In this document: piece after piece, positions 6,162 through 14,986 of the stretch
Layout of the letters: the number at the start of each line of letters is the position of its first letter
Position numbering within the stretch: the stretch's first letter is position 1
IMG/VR virus record: IMGVR_UViG_3300025889_001044
Coordinates: 1-22,474 of that record
Direction: 5' to 3' (one strand)
Length of the DNA: 22,474 bases
Origin: a virus
The notes under the pieces: model-generated
Told to the model about the DNA's origin: nothing
Seen by the model: only the letters and a program-made list of their open reading frames with translations
Database searches by the model: none
Translations under genes and position numbers: made by a program

Positions 6162-6195
6162 AAAAAGCCCCGAAGGACAACCTTCGGGGCTTCTT
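6162..6195. terminator. Bidirectional terminator between convergent operons
   Basis: A perfect 10-bp stem GCCCCGAAGG/CCTTCGGGGC (6167-6176 and 6181-6190) with an ACAA loop is flanked by AAAAA on the left and TTCTT on the right. It can end transcription of the plus-strand operon finishing at 6157 and of the late minus-strand operon finishing at 6230. Confidence 0.92.
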
Positions 6196-6229
6196 GCTGG
6201 ATTGAAAGGAGAACCCGACCGATTATACC

Positions 6230-6763
6230 TCACCAATTTATTCGAGCAAACCCGCCAAGCTTTCCGAGCTCGGACCAGGTCCGAATCTTGCGGTAGACGC
6301 CATCGCCTTCCCGGTTGACTCCGTCCGGATCGTCCGGTCCGGTGTTCCCCTCGACCGTGACAACGCCCCAGTTCTTGCCGGACTCGACGACGATTCCGAT
6401 ATGCCCGATCCGCTGCTTTGCGGCAAACCAGAAGAGCGCGAGGTCGCCAACCCTGGGAACCACCGTACCCGATTCCGCGGTCGAGACCGGAATCCAGAAC
6501 CCGTTCGCTTTGGCCCAATTGGCGTAATCAGGCGTCCACCCAGAGTCGGGGAAGGATGCCGGCACGGTCGTACCAAGCGCCGCCGCGGCACGCTCCAATC
6601 GGTACCGAACGAACGCCGCGCACCACGGGCTTCCCGGCGGGATCCCGACCGCCGCCTGGTACGTTTCCACCCAGCGGCCACGGTTCTCGCCGTCCTCGAC
6701 GACGCCAACGTTCAGCAGCGCATCCGCCGCCGCCTTGAGCGCTATGGGCCGGTTGCTTGTCAC
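6230..6763 (-). CDS. CHAP-domain endolysin
   Basis: The 177-residue product is a single-domain CHAP peptidoglycan hydrolase (amidase or endopeptidase). The catalytic cysteine is C48 in GSPWCAAFVRY, the histidine is H121 in RIGHIGIVV, and the third polar position is in VEGNTG (137-142). PRVGDLALFWF (103-113) is the usual strand before the histidine. There is no signal peptide or visible cell-wall-binding domain, so release would need a holin. The start is GTG at 6763, overlapping the stop of the tail-fibre gene as GTGA, with GGGAGGA seven bases upstream. It is the last gene of the late operon. Because of its position, a virion-associated role is possible. Confidence 0.9.
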   Translation of the reverse strand: MTSNRPIALKAAADALLNVGVVEDGENRGRWVETYQAAVGIPPGSPWCAAFVRYRLERAAAALGTTVPASFPDSGWTPDYANWAKANGFWIPVSTAESGTVVPRVGDLALFWFAAKQRIGHIGIVVESGKNWGVVTVEGNTGPDDPDGVNREGDGVYRKIRTWSELGKLGGFARINW

Positions 6764-9657
6764 GAGTAAGTCCTCCCGCCATCGGTCGAGCGTACGACCG
6801 TGATTCCGTTCGTCGTGTGGTTGTATACGATGTAGAGGTCGTCCAGGCGCTCGTAAATGTCCAGCGAGGAGTCGGCCACGTTCGCGGCCACCAGCGTCGT
6901 CGCGGACATGATCACGGTTCCGTTCGCGTCGAGCGTCTTGCCTTGGATCGCTCCGCCGCTGGTGCGCCAGATGTAGTATTCGATGCCCAGGTCGTCGACG
7001 CAGAAGGCCGGCTGCGTTCCGGTGCTATTGATCACCGTGCTCACGAACGATGCTCCTTCGTCCTTGGTGTATTGGCGGTCGAGGCCGCCGGAGGTCTTCT
7101 CGACGAACAGGACGATGCCGAGGTCCGGATCCGGTTGCAGGCATCTCAGGTGCAGGTTCGCCGCGCCGGTGATGCTGGTGATCGTCTGCGTGTAGGCGGT
7201 CGCCAGCGGGCCTGCGGCCTTCCATAGGCTGATCGTGCCCGATTGGATCGTGGCGTAGTAGTGCTGGTTCAGGATGTTCCTGTCCGCGGACACGAACGTC
7301 CCGCTCGGGCTGGTGAGCTTGAACACGGCCCGCTGTTGCTTGTTCGTGTAGAGCGGGTCCGGATCGCCAGTGTCGAGCGTGTTGCAGACCGTATTATGGT
7401 TCGCCATCCCGAGGCCGCCTGGGAGGCCAGTACCGTAGTTCCCGATCGTGTTGCTGGCCGCCGAGCCGCGGCTCGCCAGCGTCGAGTCCAGACGCAGGTA
7501 GACGGTCTGGAGCGGGTACGGCTCGGTATCGGTTCCAAGGACCAGCCCATGGGCGCGGCCGCGGGCGTAGTTGACCGCGAGCAGGCTCATGTACTGGACG
7601 CCGGAATCCTCGATCTCGAAAGCATCGAAGGCATCCGGCACAAAGTCCCCGTTTATCTTGCGGTACATGGTCTGGGCGTATACTTGCACCTCCGCGCCGC
7701 CAGCGCTCTGGTCTGTCCCGAGCCATGTCTTGTCGCCCTGGCTTCGCCGGCGGGTGAGGCCACCGAGCCAGATGGCGTGCCCGTTCACGCTGTTGGCGTA
7801 GCCGTTCTTGATGTAGGTAGGACTTGAGTTCGTCGTGCTGGCGGTCGCCGTGTACCCTTGGTGCCGAACCACGGAACCATCGCTCGCGTTGATTTCATTC
7901 ACGAAGTCGGTGATCGTCATCAAAGCGTTGGAAGCCGGGCTGGTTTGCCAGAGCGCCCATCCTTCCTCGCTCTGGGTATTGCCTTCCGTATCGCCCTGGA
8001 ACAGCCGGTTCGTCGTCCAAGTGTTCCCGCCGAAGGATGTCTTTTGCAGCTTGGTCCACGTCCGCGTCGGCGCCCAGTAGCCTGTGCACCACGCGGTCGC
8101 TCCGCTCGACGCGGAGAGATGGATATCCCCCATTTCGACCGAGGTCCCGGTGATGGCGATCTGGGTGGCCCGCGTGATGCCCCAATAGTCGCCATCGAGG
8201 AGCTGGCCAGCGTTCGTCGGGTCCGACGGGTTCATCCTAGGATACGGACTGTCGGTCTCGTCGATCGTGCTGGTCTTGTTGTCCGGCGAACAAAGGTCGA
8301 GGTAGATGTACTCAAAGGTTCCGCTCGACGTCGAAAAGTCCCAGCTCTTCACAACCGAGCTCGGCTGCGTCGTGATGCTGATCGTGCCGCTCTGCGTCGT
8401 TCCGGCCGTGCGCCGGACCTGTACGCGGAGGTACCGGTAGGAGTTGAGTCCGACGCCCTCGGATGCGAACGTGCGCGTCGCGGTCGTCGTCCCGGTCGAT
8501 ATCGCCTTGGTTTGCGATTGCTGAACGGATGCGCCCGCGAAGTGCCATCCGCGCAGATACATCACCGTGTTCGCTGTATCGTCGCCCAGGCTCGACAAGC
8601 TCGAGCTGCTCACGTCGGCGTATACCCACGCCGGCACGGTGTTCGCCGAGGCCGAACTGGTGGACGGGCTTCCGTACGCTGGATCGGTGAAGCTCGATGA
8701 GATGGAGTACTTCTGGAAGGTATCGGATGCGTCGAAGGATCCGGAGACCGCCGAGACATCCCGATAACCGGTCGCGCCATCGAAGCCGGTTACGCGGCAG
8801 GTGAGCGTGTCTGGGTAGCTTTGGTTGAACGCCAGGATGCGGCCTCGAACCGTAACATCGCGCTTGAACGTGATCGACGTGTTGACCGTTGCGTAGGAGT
8901 TGACGCCGTAATACGGTGCGCCGATCCCATGACCCGTTACGATGCTTTGGGTGGCGGTGCAGGACTGAAGGTTGCCCGAATGGCTGTAGGTTGGAATCGA
9001 GCCGGAAAACGATAGGCTGTTCATCGACTCGTTCGATACCGTGAACGTCTTTGCCGTCGTCGTGTTGTTGTAATAAGTCCAGTCGATGTCGAGCGTGTGG
9101 TTCAGGTTCGAGGCGGTCCCGACCGAACCGGTCGCGGTCACCGCTGTTCCATTCACCGTGATCTTCGCGAGCGCCGTGGCTCCGGTTTCCGCCCGCTCGT
9201 ACATCGTGTACGAGATGTCCGGATAGGCGCTTCCCGCGGTTCCCAGCGCGTTCTCGACGATGTCCCACTTGATGGTCGATGCATCAATGCTCGCGTCCCA
9301 TTGGACGGTGCAAGCGCCCACGTTCACGCTGATACCGGTCGCCGCCTGCGCCGCGGTGCCAGTCCCGGAAGCAAGCGTCACGTTCGTCGTGGTGGTCGCT
9401 CCGAAACCATTGTCGACCGTCACCGCCGCCTTGACCGAATAGGTCCAGGTCGTCGTACCGAATCCCGAGGTCGATGCAGTCCAGGTCGTATCGCAGGTGC
9501 CGCTTTGCTGGTTCGATGAGAACGTGATCGGGCTGGGGAAGTACTGCTCGAGGATGTCCGGTGTGGGAACATCGCCTGGAAAGACATGAACCCGCAGATC
9601 GAATGAGCAGAGCGCGGTGAACGTCGATAGCCGGGTCCGATCGATGTACGTTGCCAT
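6760..9657 (-). CDS. Large tail fibre or receptor-binding protein with Asp-box repeats
   Basis: The 965-residue product is rich in Ser, Thr, Gly and Asn and looks almost wholly beta-structured, as tail fibres do. The N-terminal part (about 1-400) resembles stacked Ig-like beta-sandwiches. The C-terminal 200 residues contain two Asp-box-like motifs, YTKDEGASF and RSTDGGRTY, suggestive of a BNR/sialidase-type beta-propeller that could bind or cut sugars. It lies after another tail-tip protein (TGATG overlap at 9657) and before the endolysin, the usual place for a receptor-binding protein. Catalytic ability cannot be claimed, since only two Asp-boxes are evident. Confidence 0.72.
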   Translation of the reverse strand: MATYIDRTRLSTFTALCSFDLRVHVFPGDVPTPDILEQYFPSPITFSSNQQSGTCDTTWTASTSGFGTTTWTYSVKAAVTVDNGFGATTTTNVTLASGTGTAAQAATGISVNVGACTVQWDASIDASTIKWDIVENALGTAGSAYPDISYTMYERAETGATALAKITVNGTAVTATGSVGTASNLNHTLDIDWTYYNNTTTAKTFTVSNESMNSLSFSGSIPTYSHSGNLQSCTATQSIVTGHGIGAPYYGVNSYATVNTSITFKRDVTVRGRILAFNQSYPDTLTCRVTGFDGATGYRDVSAVSGSFDASDTFQKYSISSSFTDPAYGSPSTSSASANTVPAWVYADVSSSSLSSLGDDTANTVMYLRGWHFAGASVQQSQTKAISTGTTTATRTFASEGVGLNSYRYLRVQVRRTAGTTQSGTISITTQPSSVVKSWDFSTSSGTFEYIYLDLCSPDNKTSTIDETDSPYPRMNPSDPTNAGQLLDGDYWGITRATQIAITGTSVEMGDIHLSASSGATAWCTGYWAPTRTWTKLQKTSFGGNTWTTNRLFQGDTEGNTQSEEGWALWQTSPASNALMTITDFVNEINASDGSVVRHQGYTATASTTNSSPTYIKNGYANSVNGHAIWLGGLTRRRSQGDKTWLGTDQSAGGAEVQVYAQTMYRKINGDFVPDAFDAFEIEDSGVQYMSLLAVNYARGRAHGLVLGTDTEPYPLQTVYLRLDSTLASRGSAASNTIGNYGTGLPGGLGMANHNTVCNTLDTGDPDPLYTNKQQRAVFKLTSPSGTFVSADRNILNQHYYATIQSGTISLWKAAGPLATAYTQTITSITGAANLHLRCLQPDPDLGIVLFVEKTSGGLDRQYTKDEGASFVSTVINSTGTQPAFCVDDLGIEYYIWRTSGGAIQGKTLDANGTVIMSATTLVAANVADSSLDIYERLDDLYIVYNHTTNGITVVRSTDGGRTYS

Positions 9658-12410
9658 CAGACGGCCTTGTAGAGTCCGCGGTAGGTGCAGTTGCGAACGT
9701 GCATCATGTCATCCGTTACGCCCTCGCGGGTGAACGTGATGCTCGGAATCGCGATCACTTGGTAGGTGCCAAGCAGTCCAGGATCGACCCCCACCGTGGC
9801 TTCCGGCAGCGAGATCCCGACGGTATCTCCGATCCAGACCACATTGGTATGCTGGCTCCCGTCGAACAGGTAGACCTTGCCGTATTCGGTTGGCGCGATG
9901 AACGCTCCACCGGACGTTGCTGAAAGCTGGAACAGGCCTGTCGCTGTCGCCACGACGTAGTACGTTGTCGAGCTCGTGAACCCGCCGATCGATATCTCGA
10001 AGGTGACGGTATTTCCGACCGAGAAGGAATGGACGCCCTCGAGCCATGGGGCGTCCAGGATCACCGTCCCGCCGGCCGTCGGGGTGATCGCCGTCCCGCC
10101 ACTCGTCGTCGCGAGGCCGAGCGTCGTGGCCGTCCGGTTCACAACGTAATATGTGGTCCCGCCCGTGATGTTGCCGACCGTCGTGCGCGGTACCACGCGG
10201 ACGCCGTCCACAAAGCTGTTCGTGCAGCTGATGGTCGCGTTGCCATTTGTCACCGTGGCCGTGGCGCTCGGTCGCAGGAGGGCCTTGGTTGGCGCCGGCG
10301 AGTAATAGGTGAGCAGGTCGGATTCCCACTCGACGAGGTATCGACCTGTCCCCAAGCGGTTGTAGAGCAGCGAGGCCGCGGAGTCGACTGCGCTCTGGGT
10401 GGTGAGGTTCTCGTTCGTTAGGATGTACTGGATCGGCCTTCCGCGCCAGTTGTCCGGCCGCGATGCCGGCGCGGTGCCGGGCGTCTGGGATGCCGTGTCG
10501 ATGGTCGTCTTTACCAGCAGCTTGTTCGTCTTCGGATCCTGCCCGACCACCGTTACCTGGTTCGCTTCCGGCGACTCGTAATACCGCCGAAGCCCGCGAA
10601 TGGTCTTCGTCGATGCAAGGTAATACGGATAGCCGCCCCACGCGTCCGCGTCCTCCATCCGCTGGTACAACGTCATGCAGGACGTGGTGCCGACCGAAGC
10701 CGGATCGGAGACTTGGAACTTGTAACCGCCGGTCGGGCTCGTCGCCGACGTCGGACGCCATCCGAGGTACCAGGTCGCGAAGTACTCGTCGCGGAAGGCG
10801 TTGATGTAACCGCCAACGTAATCGCCGCGCTTGGGGACCATGGCGTAGTTCCCGCGGCTGATGTCGGCCGAGAACGGTACCGTGAACGTGCTTGAGTAGT
10901 TCGACGAGAGGTACGTGGTCGTCGAGTATCCGGCCACCGGGAACACCTTGTCGAAGAACTGTGCGATGGTGTTGTTGTCGTTTGGAACCGCCTCGGGGAA
11001 CATGGTGACGTCGAAGTCGCCGAAGCGGTCGACGCCCTGGAACTTGAACGTTCCGTTCGTGTAGGCATCCGACGATGGCTCGTAAATGATCTCCGGCGGA
11101 CCGAGCGTACCGCGGAACAAGTCAACCCAGAGGGCGCCGGTTTTCGGGCTGCTGATCTGGATCGCGATCGGACGGTCTCCGGTCTGGCTGATCTTCGGGA
11201 CCGCCAGATCGATCATCGGCCTCACCCGGCAGGTCATATCGAGCGTGGTGCGCCCATCCTCGCCCGTCGATAGGCTCATGGTCTGCACCGCGGTCGTGAT
11301 ATCGATGGTGCCGTCATACGTCGAGCTGGCCGTTTGATCCACCCAGGCGTCCGCGCAATACACGCCGGCGTTGCATCCGCCACTCGATCCCGACCACGCA
11401 ACCTTGATTCGCACGTCGGTCTTCGTGCCGTCCCCGGCGAACGTTGCAAACGGCGATGTCGCATCGACCACCGTGGTCGTGAGCGTCGGATTCGATCCGC
11501 CGGTCCCGAAGTTGTCCGAGTAAACTTGCGTCGAAGGCGTGGTCCATTCGCCGGAAGTCGGCGCGAAGCGGAACGTCTTCGTCGCGCCCATGATGTACCC
11601 GCTGGTCTCGAAGTAGCACCGCGCCACTTGGAGCGCCAGCTTCCCGGTCGGGACCACGAAGGAAAGCTTCCCGGCCGGCACTATCGGGTTCGCCGCGGGA
11701 TCGTTGGGGTAGGACAATCCCTCGAAGGTGTGGACGCAGCAGGTGCCATTATCGGTCCAGATCAGGAGTTCCCGCGTCCTGAACGGAATGATCATAACGT
11801 TCACCCACTTTTTGGCGGGATTAAAGATCGACGTGTACGCCCTGGCGCTCGAGAAGTTGGAACCGCTCCGATCGTATGTGGCCTCGAGCACTCCGCTTTT
11901 GAAGACCGAGATCGAACCATTGGACCGGAACTTGATCTGGACCGAGAAGTTGTCGGGAGCCGATCCGCCGGCGCCGTCGTTGTACTGGACGACCAGGAAC
12001 GGATCGTCGCTCGAGTCCTGGACCTGATTCCGGTAGTACCGGAACCAGAACGGCGTATTGCGGGAGTAGCTCGCCGTGGTCTCGATCTTGTTGGTCGTGG
12101 TCTCCTTCATCCGCACCGCGGTGTCGGATGCGTTCTTCGAGACCGCGAACCCTTCCCATTTGGTGATGTCGGTCCCGGTGAAGTCGGCATAGGCCAGTCT
12201 GGCGTAGTTGCCGGAGAACGTCGTGGGCCATGCGCTGGTGACCGGCAGAGGGGCCAGCATGGCCGTGCTGGTGCACGGGTCGATCCACACATTGCTGACC
12301 GTGGTGCCCGGCTTGAAGTCCCAAGTGGAACCATCGGCACCGACGGCCAGCCTACCCTTTACCGGGCGCGGCTCTGGGACATCGATCAGGACTCGAACAC
12401 GCCTGGACAT
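9657..12410 (-). CDS. Tail-tip/baseplate hub-like protein
   Basis: The 917-residue product directly follows the tape measure (TGATG overlap at 12410), the place of distal-tail and hub proteins in siphoviruses. Residues 1-300 look like beta-sandwich or lectin-like domains, with VSKNASDTAVRM and WFRYYRNQ suggesting a concanavalin-like fold. Residues about 480-720 look like the hub core (IAQFFDKVF, LLYNRLGTGRYLVEWESDLL). Two related units of about 60 residues, each with TTYYVV and TSGG, occupy about 728-849. The end (850-917) returns to hub-like sequence (IGDTVGISLPE, GTYQVIAI). The order suggests a hub with an inserted adhesion module. Assignment is by position and general pattern. Confidence 0.66.
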   Translation of the reverse strand: MSRRVRVLIDVPEPRPVKGRLAVGADGSTWDFKPGTTVSNVWIDPCTSTAMLAPLPVTSAWPTTFSGNYARLAYADFTGTDITKWEGFAVSKNASDTAVRMKETTTNKIETTASYSRNTPFWFRYYRNQVQDSSDDPFLVVQYNDGAGGSAPDNFSVQIKFRSNGSISVFKSGVLEATYDRSGSNFSSARAYTSIFNPAKKWVNVMIIPFRTRELLIWTDNGTCCVHTFEGLSYPNDPAANPIVPAGKLSFVVPTGKLALQVARCYFETSGYIMGATKTFRFAPTSGEWTTPSTQVYSDNFGTGGSNPTLTTTVVDATSPFATFAGDGTKTDVRIKVAWSGSSGGCNAGVYCADAWVDQTASSTYDGTIDITTAVQTMSLSTGEDGRTTLDMTCRVRPMIDLAVPKISQTGDRPIAIQISSPKTGALWVDLFRGTLGPPEIIYEPSSDAYTNGTFKFQGVDRFGDFDVTMFPEAVPNDNNTIAQFFDKVFPVAGYSTTTYLSSNYSSTFTVPFSADISRGNYAMVPKRGDYVGGYINAFRDEYFATWYLGWRPTSATSPTGGYKFQVSDPASVGTTSCMTLYQRMEDADAWGGYPYYLASTKTIRGLRRYYESPEANQVTVVGQDPKTNKLLVKTTIDTASQTPGTAPASRPDNWRGRPIQYILTNENLTTQSAVDSAASLLYNRLGTGRYLVEWESDLLTYYSPAPTKALLRPSATATVTNGNATISCTNSFVDGVRVVPRTTVGNITGGTTYYVVNRTATTLGLATTSGGTAITPTAGGTVILDAPWLEGVHSFSVGNTVTFEISIGGFTSSTTYYVVATATGLFQLSATSGGAFIAPTEYGKVYLFDGSQHTNVVWIGDTVGISLPEATVGVDPGLLGTYQVIAIPSITFTREGVTDDMMHVRNCTYRGLYKAV

Positions 12411-13996
12411 CAGCGCACCGGGAGGCTTCTACCGCCGTTCACGGCGAAGGACAAGTTATTCTGGATCATCTGCTTGATGCCTCTGGTGACCATCGTATCG
12501 CTGGATACCGGCTTGGCACGGCTCAGTTCCGTTTGGGTGCGAACGCCCATTCCGGCCAGTTCGGTACCAGTCACGCCCAGCGCTCCGAGGCGTCCACCGC
12601 CGATCGTCTGCGTCCGCAGGTCGAGCGCATCCGCGGATCGCCTGGTATTCGATTCGATCCGCTGCAAGGTCTTGTGCGTTTCCTTGCCCTTCTTGTCCGC
12701 ATCCGCCGCCGCGGCGCCAGCCTTGGTGGCTGCCCCGCCGCCGAAGTTCAAGCCCTGCGGCAAACCCTGAGGACCAAGGTTTTTCATTATCCGTTGTTCA
12801 AACGCAAACGCCTGGGCGCCGATATCCCCAGCCACCGCCGCGGTTCTGCCGCCATATTGGCGCCGCTCCTCGGGAGCCATGATGCTGCTGATCTTCCCAG
12901 CCGCGGTGTTCAGTCCCAGAATCTTCGCAATGTCGATCGCGAACTGGCCGGCGGATCCGAGCATCTCGCGGAGCGTGTTTCGGAAACCGATCCCGATGTT
13001 CGCCGTGAAGGTATCCCAGATGCCGGAGATGTCATCGACCATCGCACGCCAGAGCTGCGGGATATGGGCCACGAAGGCCATGGTGTTCGCCGTGGCGGTG
13101 ATCAAACCTTGCTGCCACCCCTTGCCGAACTTCATGCTCGAATCGAACAGCGTGGCGAACATCTCTTCGACCACGCCGGACCGGCCGATCGCCGAGAGCA
13201 CCTCGCCGAACGCGGTTGTCATCCGCGTGAGCGTATCGATGAGGCGATTCCCGCCGTCGCTCGACGCTTGGAAGATGTCCAGGATTCCGGTGCCGATCGG
13301 GCGCACCATCGCGTTGAACGCATCGCCGAGGTTCTCGAAGGTGACGCGGAAGCCGGTCGTGGCCTTTGGGAGCTGCTCCATCGCGGCGATGATCTTGCCG
13401 ATCGCCTCGTTCGCCGATATGCCCATCTTCTGGATCGCTTCGGTGCTCGACGTGCCGAAGGCCTTCTGGAGCGCCTGCCGGATCTGGGGAACCCGTTCGG
13501 CCATCTGGTTGATCTCTTCCGCGGAGATCTTGCCCTTCGAGGCGATCTGCCCGAGCGCAAGTATCACGCCGTCGAGCTCGGCCTTGCCGCGTCCAGCAAG
13601 CGCCAGCGCATTCCCGAATGCCTTGATGGCACGTTCGCTCATCTGGGCCGATAGGCCGGCCGCCTCAAGCGATAGGACACCCTGCGCCACTTCGGGGAGA
13701 CCAAGTCCGGGAAGCTTCGCGATCTCGACCAGGCGGCCGAGCTGCGCCTGCAACGCCTGGGCGTTCTTCTGGTAGGCCGCCAGACCGCGCACCTGCGCGT
13801 CGTACGACATCGCGGCTTCGATGCCGGAGATCTTCGCGAGCGCGTTGGTGGCGATGTCGAGGAGGCGGGTCGCATCGGCCGCGGAGCGGATCGCTTCGCC
13901 GAAGGACCGGGCCGATTTGCTGATCCCGTCCAGTGCCCGTTTCGCCGGCTCGACGCCGACCACCGAGACACGAGCGGTGAGCTCTGCTACCGTCAT
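12410..13996 (-). CDS. Tape-measure protein
   Basis: The 528-residue product sets tail length and is packed inside the tail tube. It is helix- and alanine-rich; residues about 40-230 match the N-terminal tape-measure domain, including LAAYQKNAQALQAQLG, QIASKGKISAEEINQM and VPQIRQALQKAFG. Residues 285-380 have hydrophobic stretches that may insert in the host membrane. At the general rule of about 0.15 nm per residue the tail would be near 80 nm, which is short for a siphovirus. The ATG at 13996 overlaps the stop of the frameshifted chaperone frame (ATGA), which supports both. It overlaps the next gene by one base. Confidence 0.9.
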   Translation of the reverse strand: MTVAELTARVSVVGVEPAKRALDGISKSARSFGEAIRSAADATRLLDIATNALAKISGIEAAMSYDAQVRGLAAYQKNAQALQAQLGRLVEIAKLPGLGLPEVAQGVLSLEAAGLSAQMSERAIKAFGNALALAGRGKAELDGVILALGQIASKGKISAEEINQMAERVPQIRQALQKAFGTSSTEAIQKMGISANEAIGKIIAAMEQLPKATTGFRVTFENLGDAFNAMVRPIGTGILDIFQASSDGGNRLIDTLTRMTTAFGEVLSAIGRSGVVEEMFATLFDSSMKFGKGWQQGLITATANTMAFVAHIPQLWRAMVDDISGIWDTFTANIGIGFRNTLREMLGSAGQFAIDIAKILGLNTAAGKISSIMAPEERRQYGGRTAAVAGDIGAQAFAFEQRIMKNLGPQGLPQGLNFGGGAATKAGAAAADADKKGKETHKTLQRIESNTRRSADALDLRTQTIGGGRLGALGVTGTELAGMGVRTQTELSRAKPVSSDTMVTRGIKQMIQNNLSFAVNGGRSLPVR

Positions 13997-14534
13997 CCGA
14001 TACCCCCTATGGCCGACAACGCCTCGGCCTGGCTCTGCTCGATCTGCCTTCCAATGAACGCCACCTCGGCGATCTGGTCAATGGTGAGATCGAGTTCGCT
14101 CGGGTGCCGGTGAAGGTATTTCACGGAGTACCAGAGGACCTGCCCTGCTACTCCGCGGAGTCGTTTTTTGCTTCGTCCACCTTGGCGTCGAAACCATCGA
14201 GCGGGAACTTCGCCGTGTAGTCCCCGACGATCCGGAAGAAGACCGCCTTCGACGCCCGCGCCAGATTGCCGAATGCCCGCATCGGACTTTCGCCGTCGTC
14301 GTCCGGTCCCGGAAGGTAGGTTCGCGAGATCAGGTAGATTTGGTAGAGCATCGGATCGGGGAACTCGGGGAACGCGATCCGCATCGCGCCGAGCTCCTTG
14401 GAATCTGGGAAGATGTCCGCCGCCTTCGGTTCGCGGAACCGGAAGATCGCGCCTTCGCCCGCCACGTCCGATAGATCCACCGAAAGGACCCCGAGATCGG
14501 GGTCCTTGGCGATATTCGCGAGGGACTTAAGCAT
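13993..14534 (-). CDS. Tail assembly chaperone GT (-1 frameshift product)
   Basis: Zero-frame translation from 14534 reads GCA AAA AAC at 14171-14163. The heptamer A AAA AAC has the X XXY YYZ form needed for -1 slippage. After slipping, the new frame is open from 14163 to a TGA at 13995-13993 and adds 56 residues (WYSVKYLHRHPSELDLTIDQ is within it), giving 180 residues in total. The stop overlaps the tape-measure ATG by four bases. This is the G/GT design of phage lambda and most long-tailed phages: the T part recruits tube protein to the tape measure. ACTCCGCGGAGT, a palindrome, begins two bases after the slip site. There is no independent ribosome binding site for the T part. Confidence 0.88.
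14148..14534 (-). CDS. Tail assembly chaperone G (zero-frame product)
   Basis: The 128-residue zero-frame product precedes the tape measure, as lambda gpG does, and should coat the tape measure during tail assembly. It has an early beta part (residues 12-40; FRFREPKAAD at 31-40 resembles the REPKA-type start of tail chaperones) followed by helices (60-72 and 84-110). The ATG at 14534 shares one base with the stop of the tail tube gene (TAATG). The stop (TAG, 14150-14148) lies 12 bases past the slippery site, so most ribosomes end here and a few make GT. Confidence 0.85.
   Translation of the reverse strand: MLKSLANIAKDPDLGVLSVDLSDVAGEGAIFRFREPKAADIFPDSKELGAMRIAFPEFPDPMLYQIYLISRTYLPGPDDDGESPMRAFGNLARASKAVFFRIVGDYTAKFPLDGFDAKVDEAKNDSAE
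14163..14169 (-). promoter_or_regulatory. Slippery heptamer for -1 ribosomal frameshift
   Basis: A AAA AAC lies exactly in the zero-frame phase GCA AAA AAC. Both tRNAs can re-pair on AAA AAA after a one-base backward slip. The following 12-base palindrome may form a small stimulating hairpin, though its stem is only four pairs with a four-base loop. Confidence 0.88.
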
Positions 14535-14974
14535 TAGGCCCAGGCCGTCGCAACACCATTGGCGCCGAGCGTCACGCTGACGTTCTCCACAACGGCTTCA
14601 CCATTGCCAGCCGACAAGCCCCAGCCGGTCACCACGCCGACGTAGGTTTTGATGGCGGTGGTGAGGCCGCCGAGCGTCAGGACCACTTGGATATAGTAGC
14701 CTTCCTTGAGCGAGCAGATCGGGCCGACAACCGAATCGACCAGCAGCTCGAGCTCGAGGGTACCGGAGGACTTGGTGGTCTGCGCCTTGCTCACGGTGTC
14801 GCAGAGGGCCGAAACATCGACCGTGGCGGTGGTGGTGGAAACACGGGCGGTCCGCGCCAGACAAGTATACGTGTCGGCGGTGAAGGTGGAAGGCGAACCA
14901 TCCTGGGCGCCGCCGAAGGCGATGGTGACGGTGCAGTTTTCGCCGATCAGCGCGGCGGTTCGAGAGAATGGCAT
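14534..14974 (-). CDS. Major tail (tube) protein
   Basis: The 146-residue product is a beta-rich protein beginning MPFSRTAALIGENCTVTIAF, with a regular strand pattern (about 14-20, 44-56, 72-88, 95-115, 125-140). Its position between the tail-terminator-like gene and the G/GT chaperones is that of the tail tube protein in siphoviruses. TLELELLVDSVVGPI (72-86) and GEAVVENVSVTLGANG (125-140) are in the style of lambda gpV-like tube proteins, in which a small beta-barrel stacks into rings. Gene length is on the short side for the family. It sits 12 bp after the previous gene and shares one base with the next. Identification is mainly by order. Confidence 0.78.
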   Translation of the reverse strand: MPFSRTAALIGENCTVTIAFGGAQDGSPSTFTADTYTCLARTARVSTTTATVDVSALCDTVSKAQTTKSSGTLELELLVDSVVGPICSLKEGYYIQVVLTLGGLTTAIKTYVGVVTGWGLSAGNGEAVVENVSVTLGANGVATAWA

Positions 14975-14986
14975 GGTCTTGTATCC

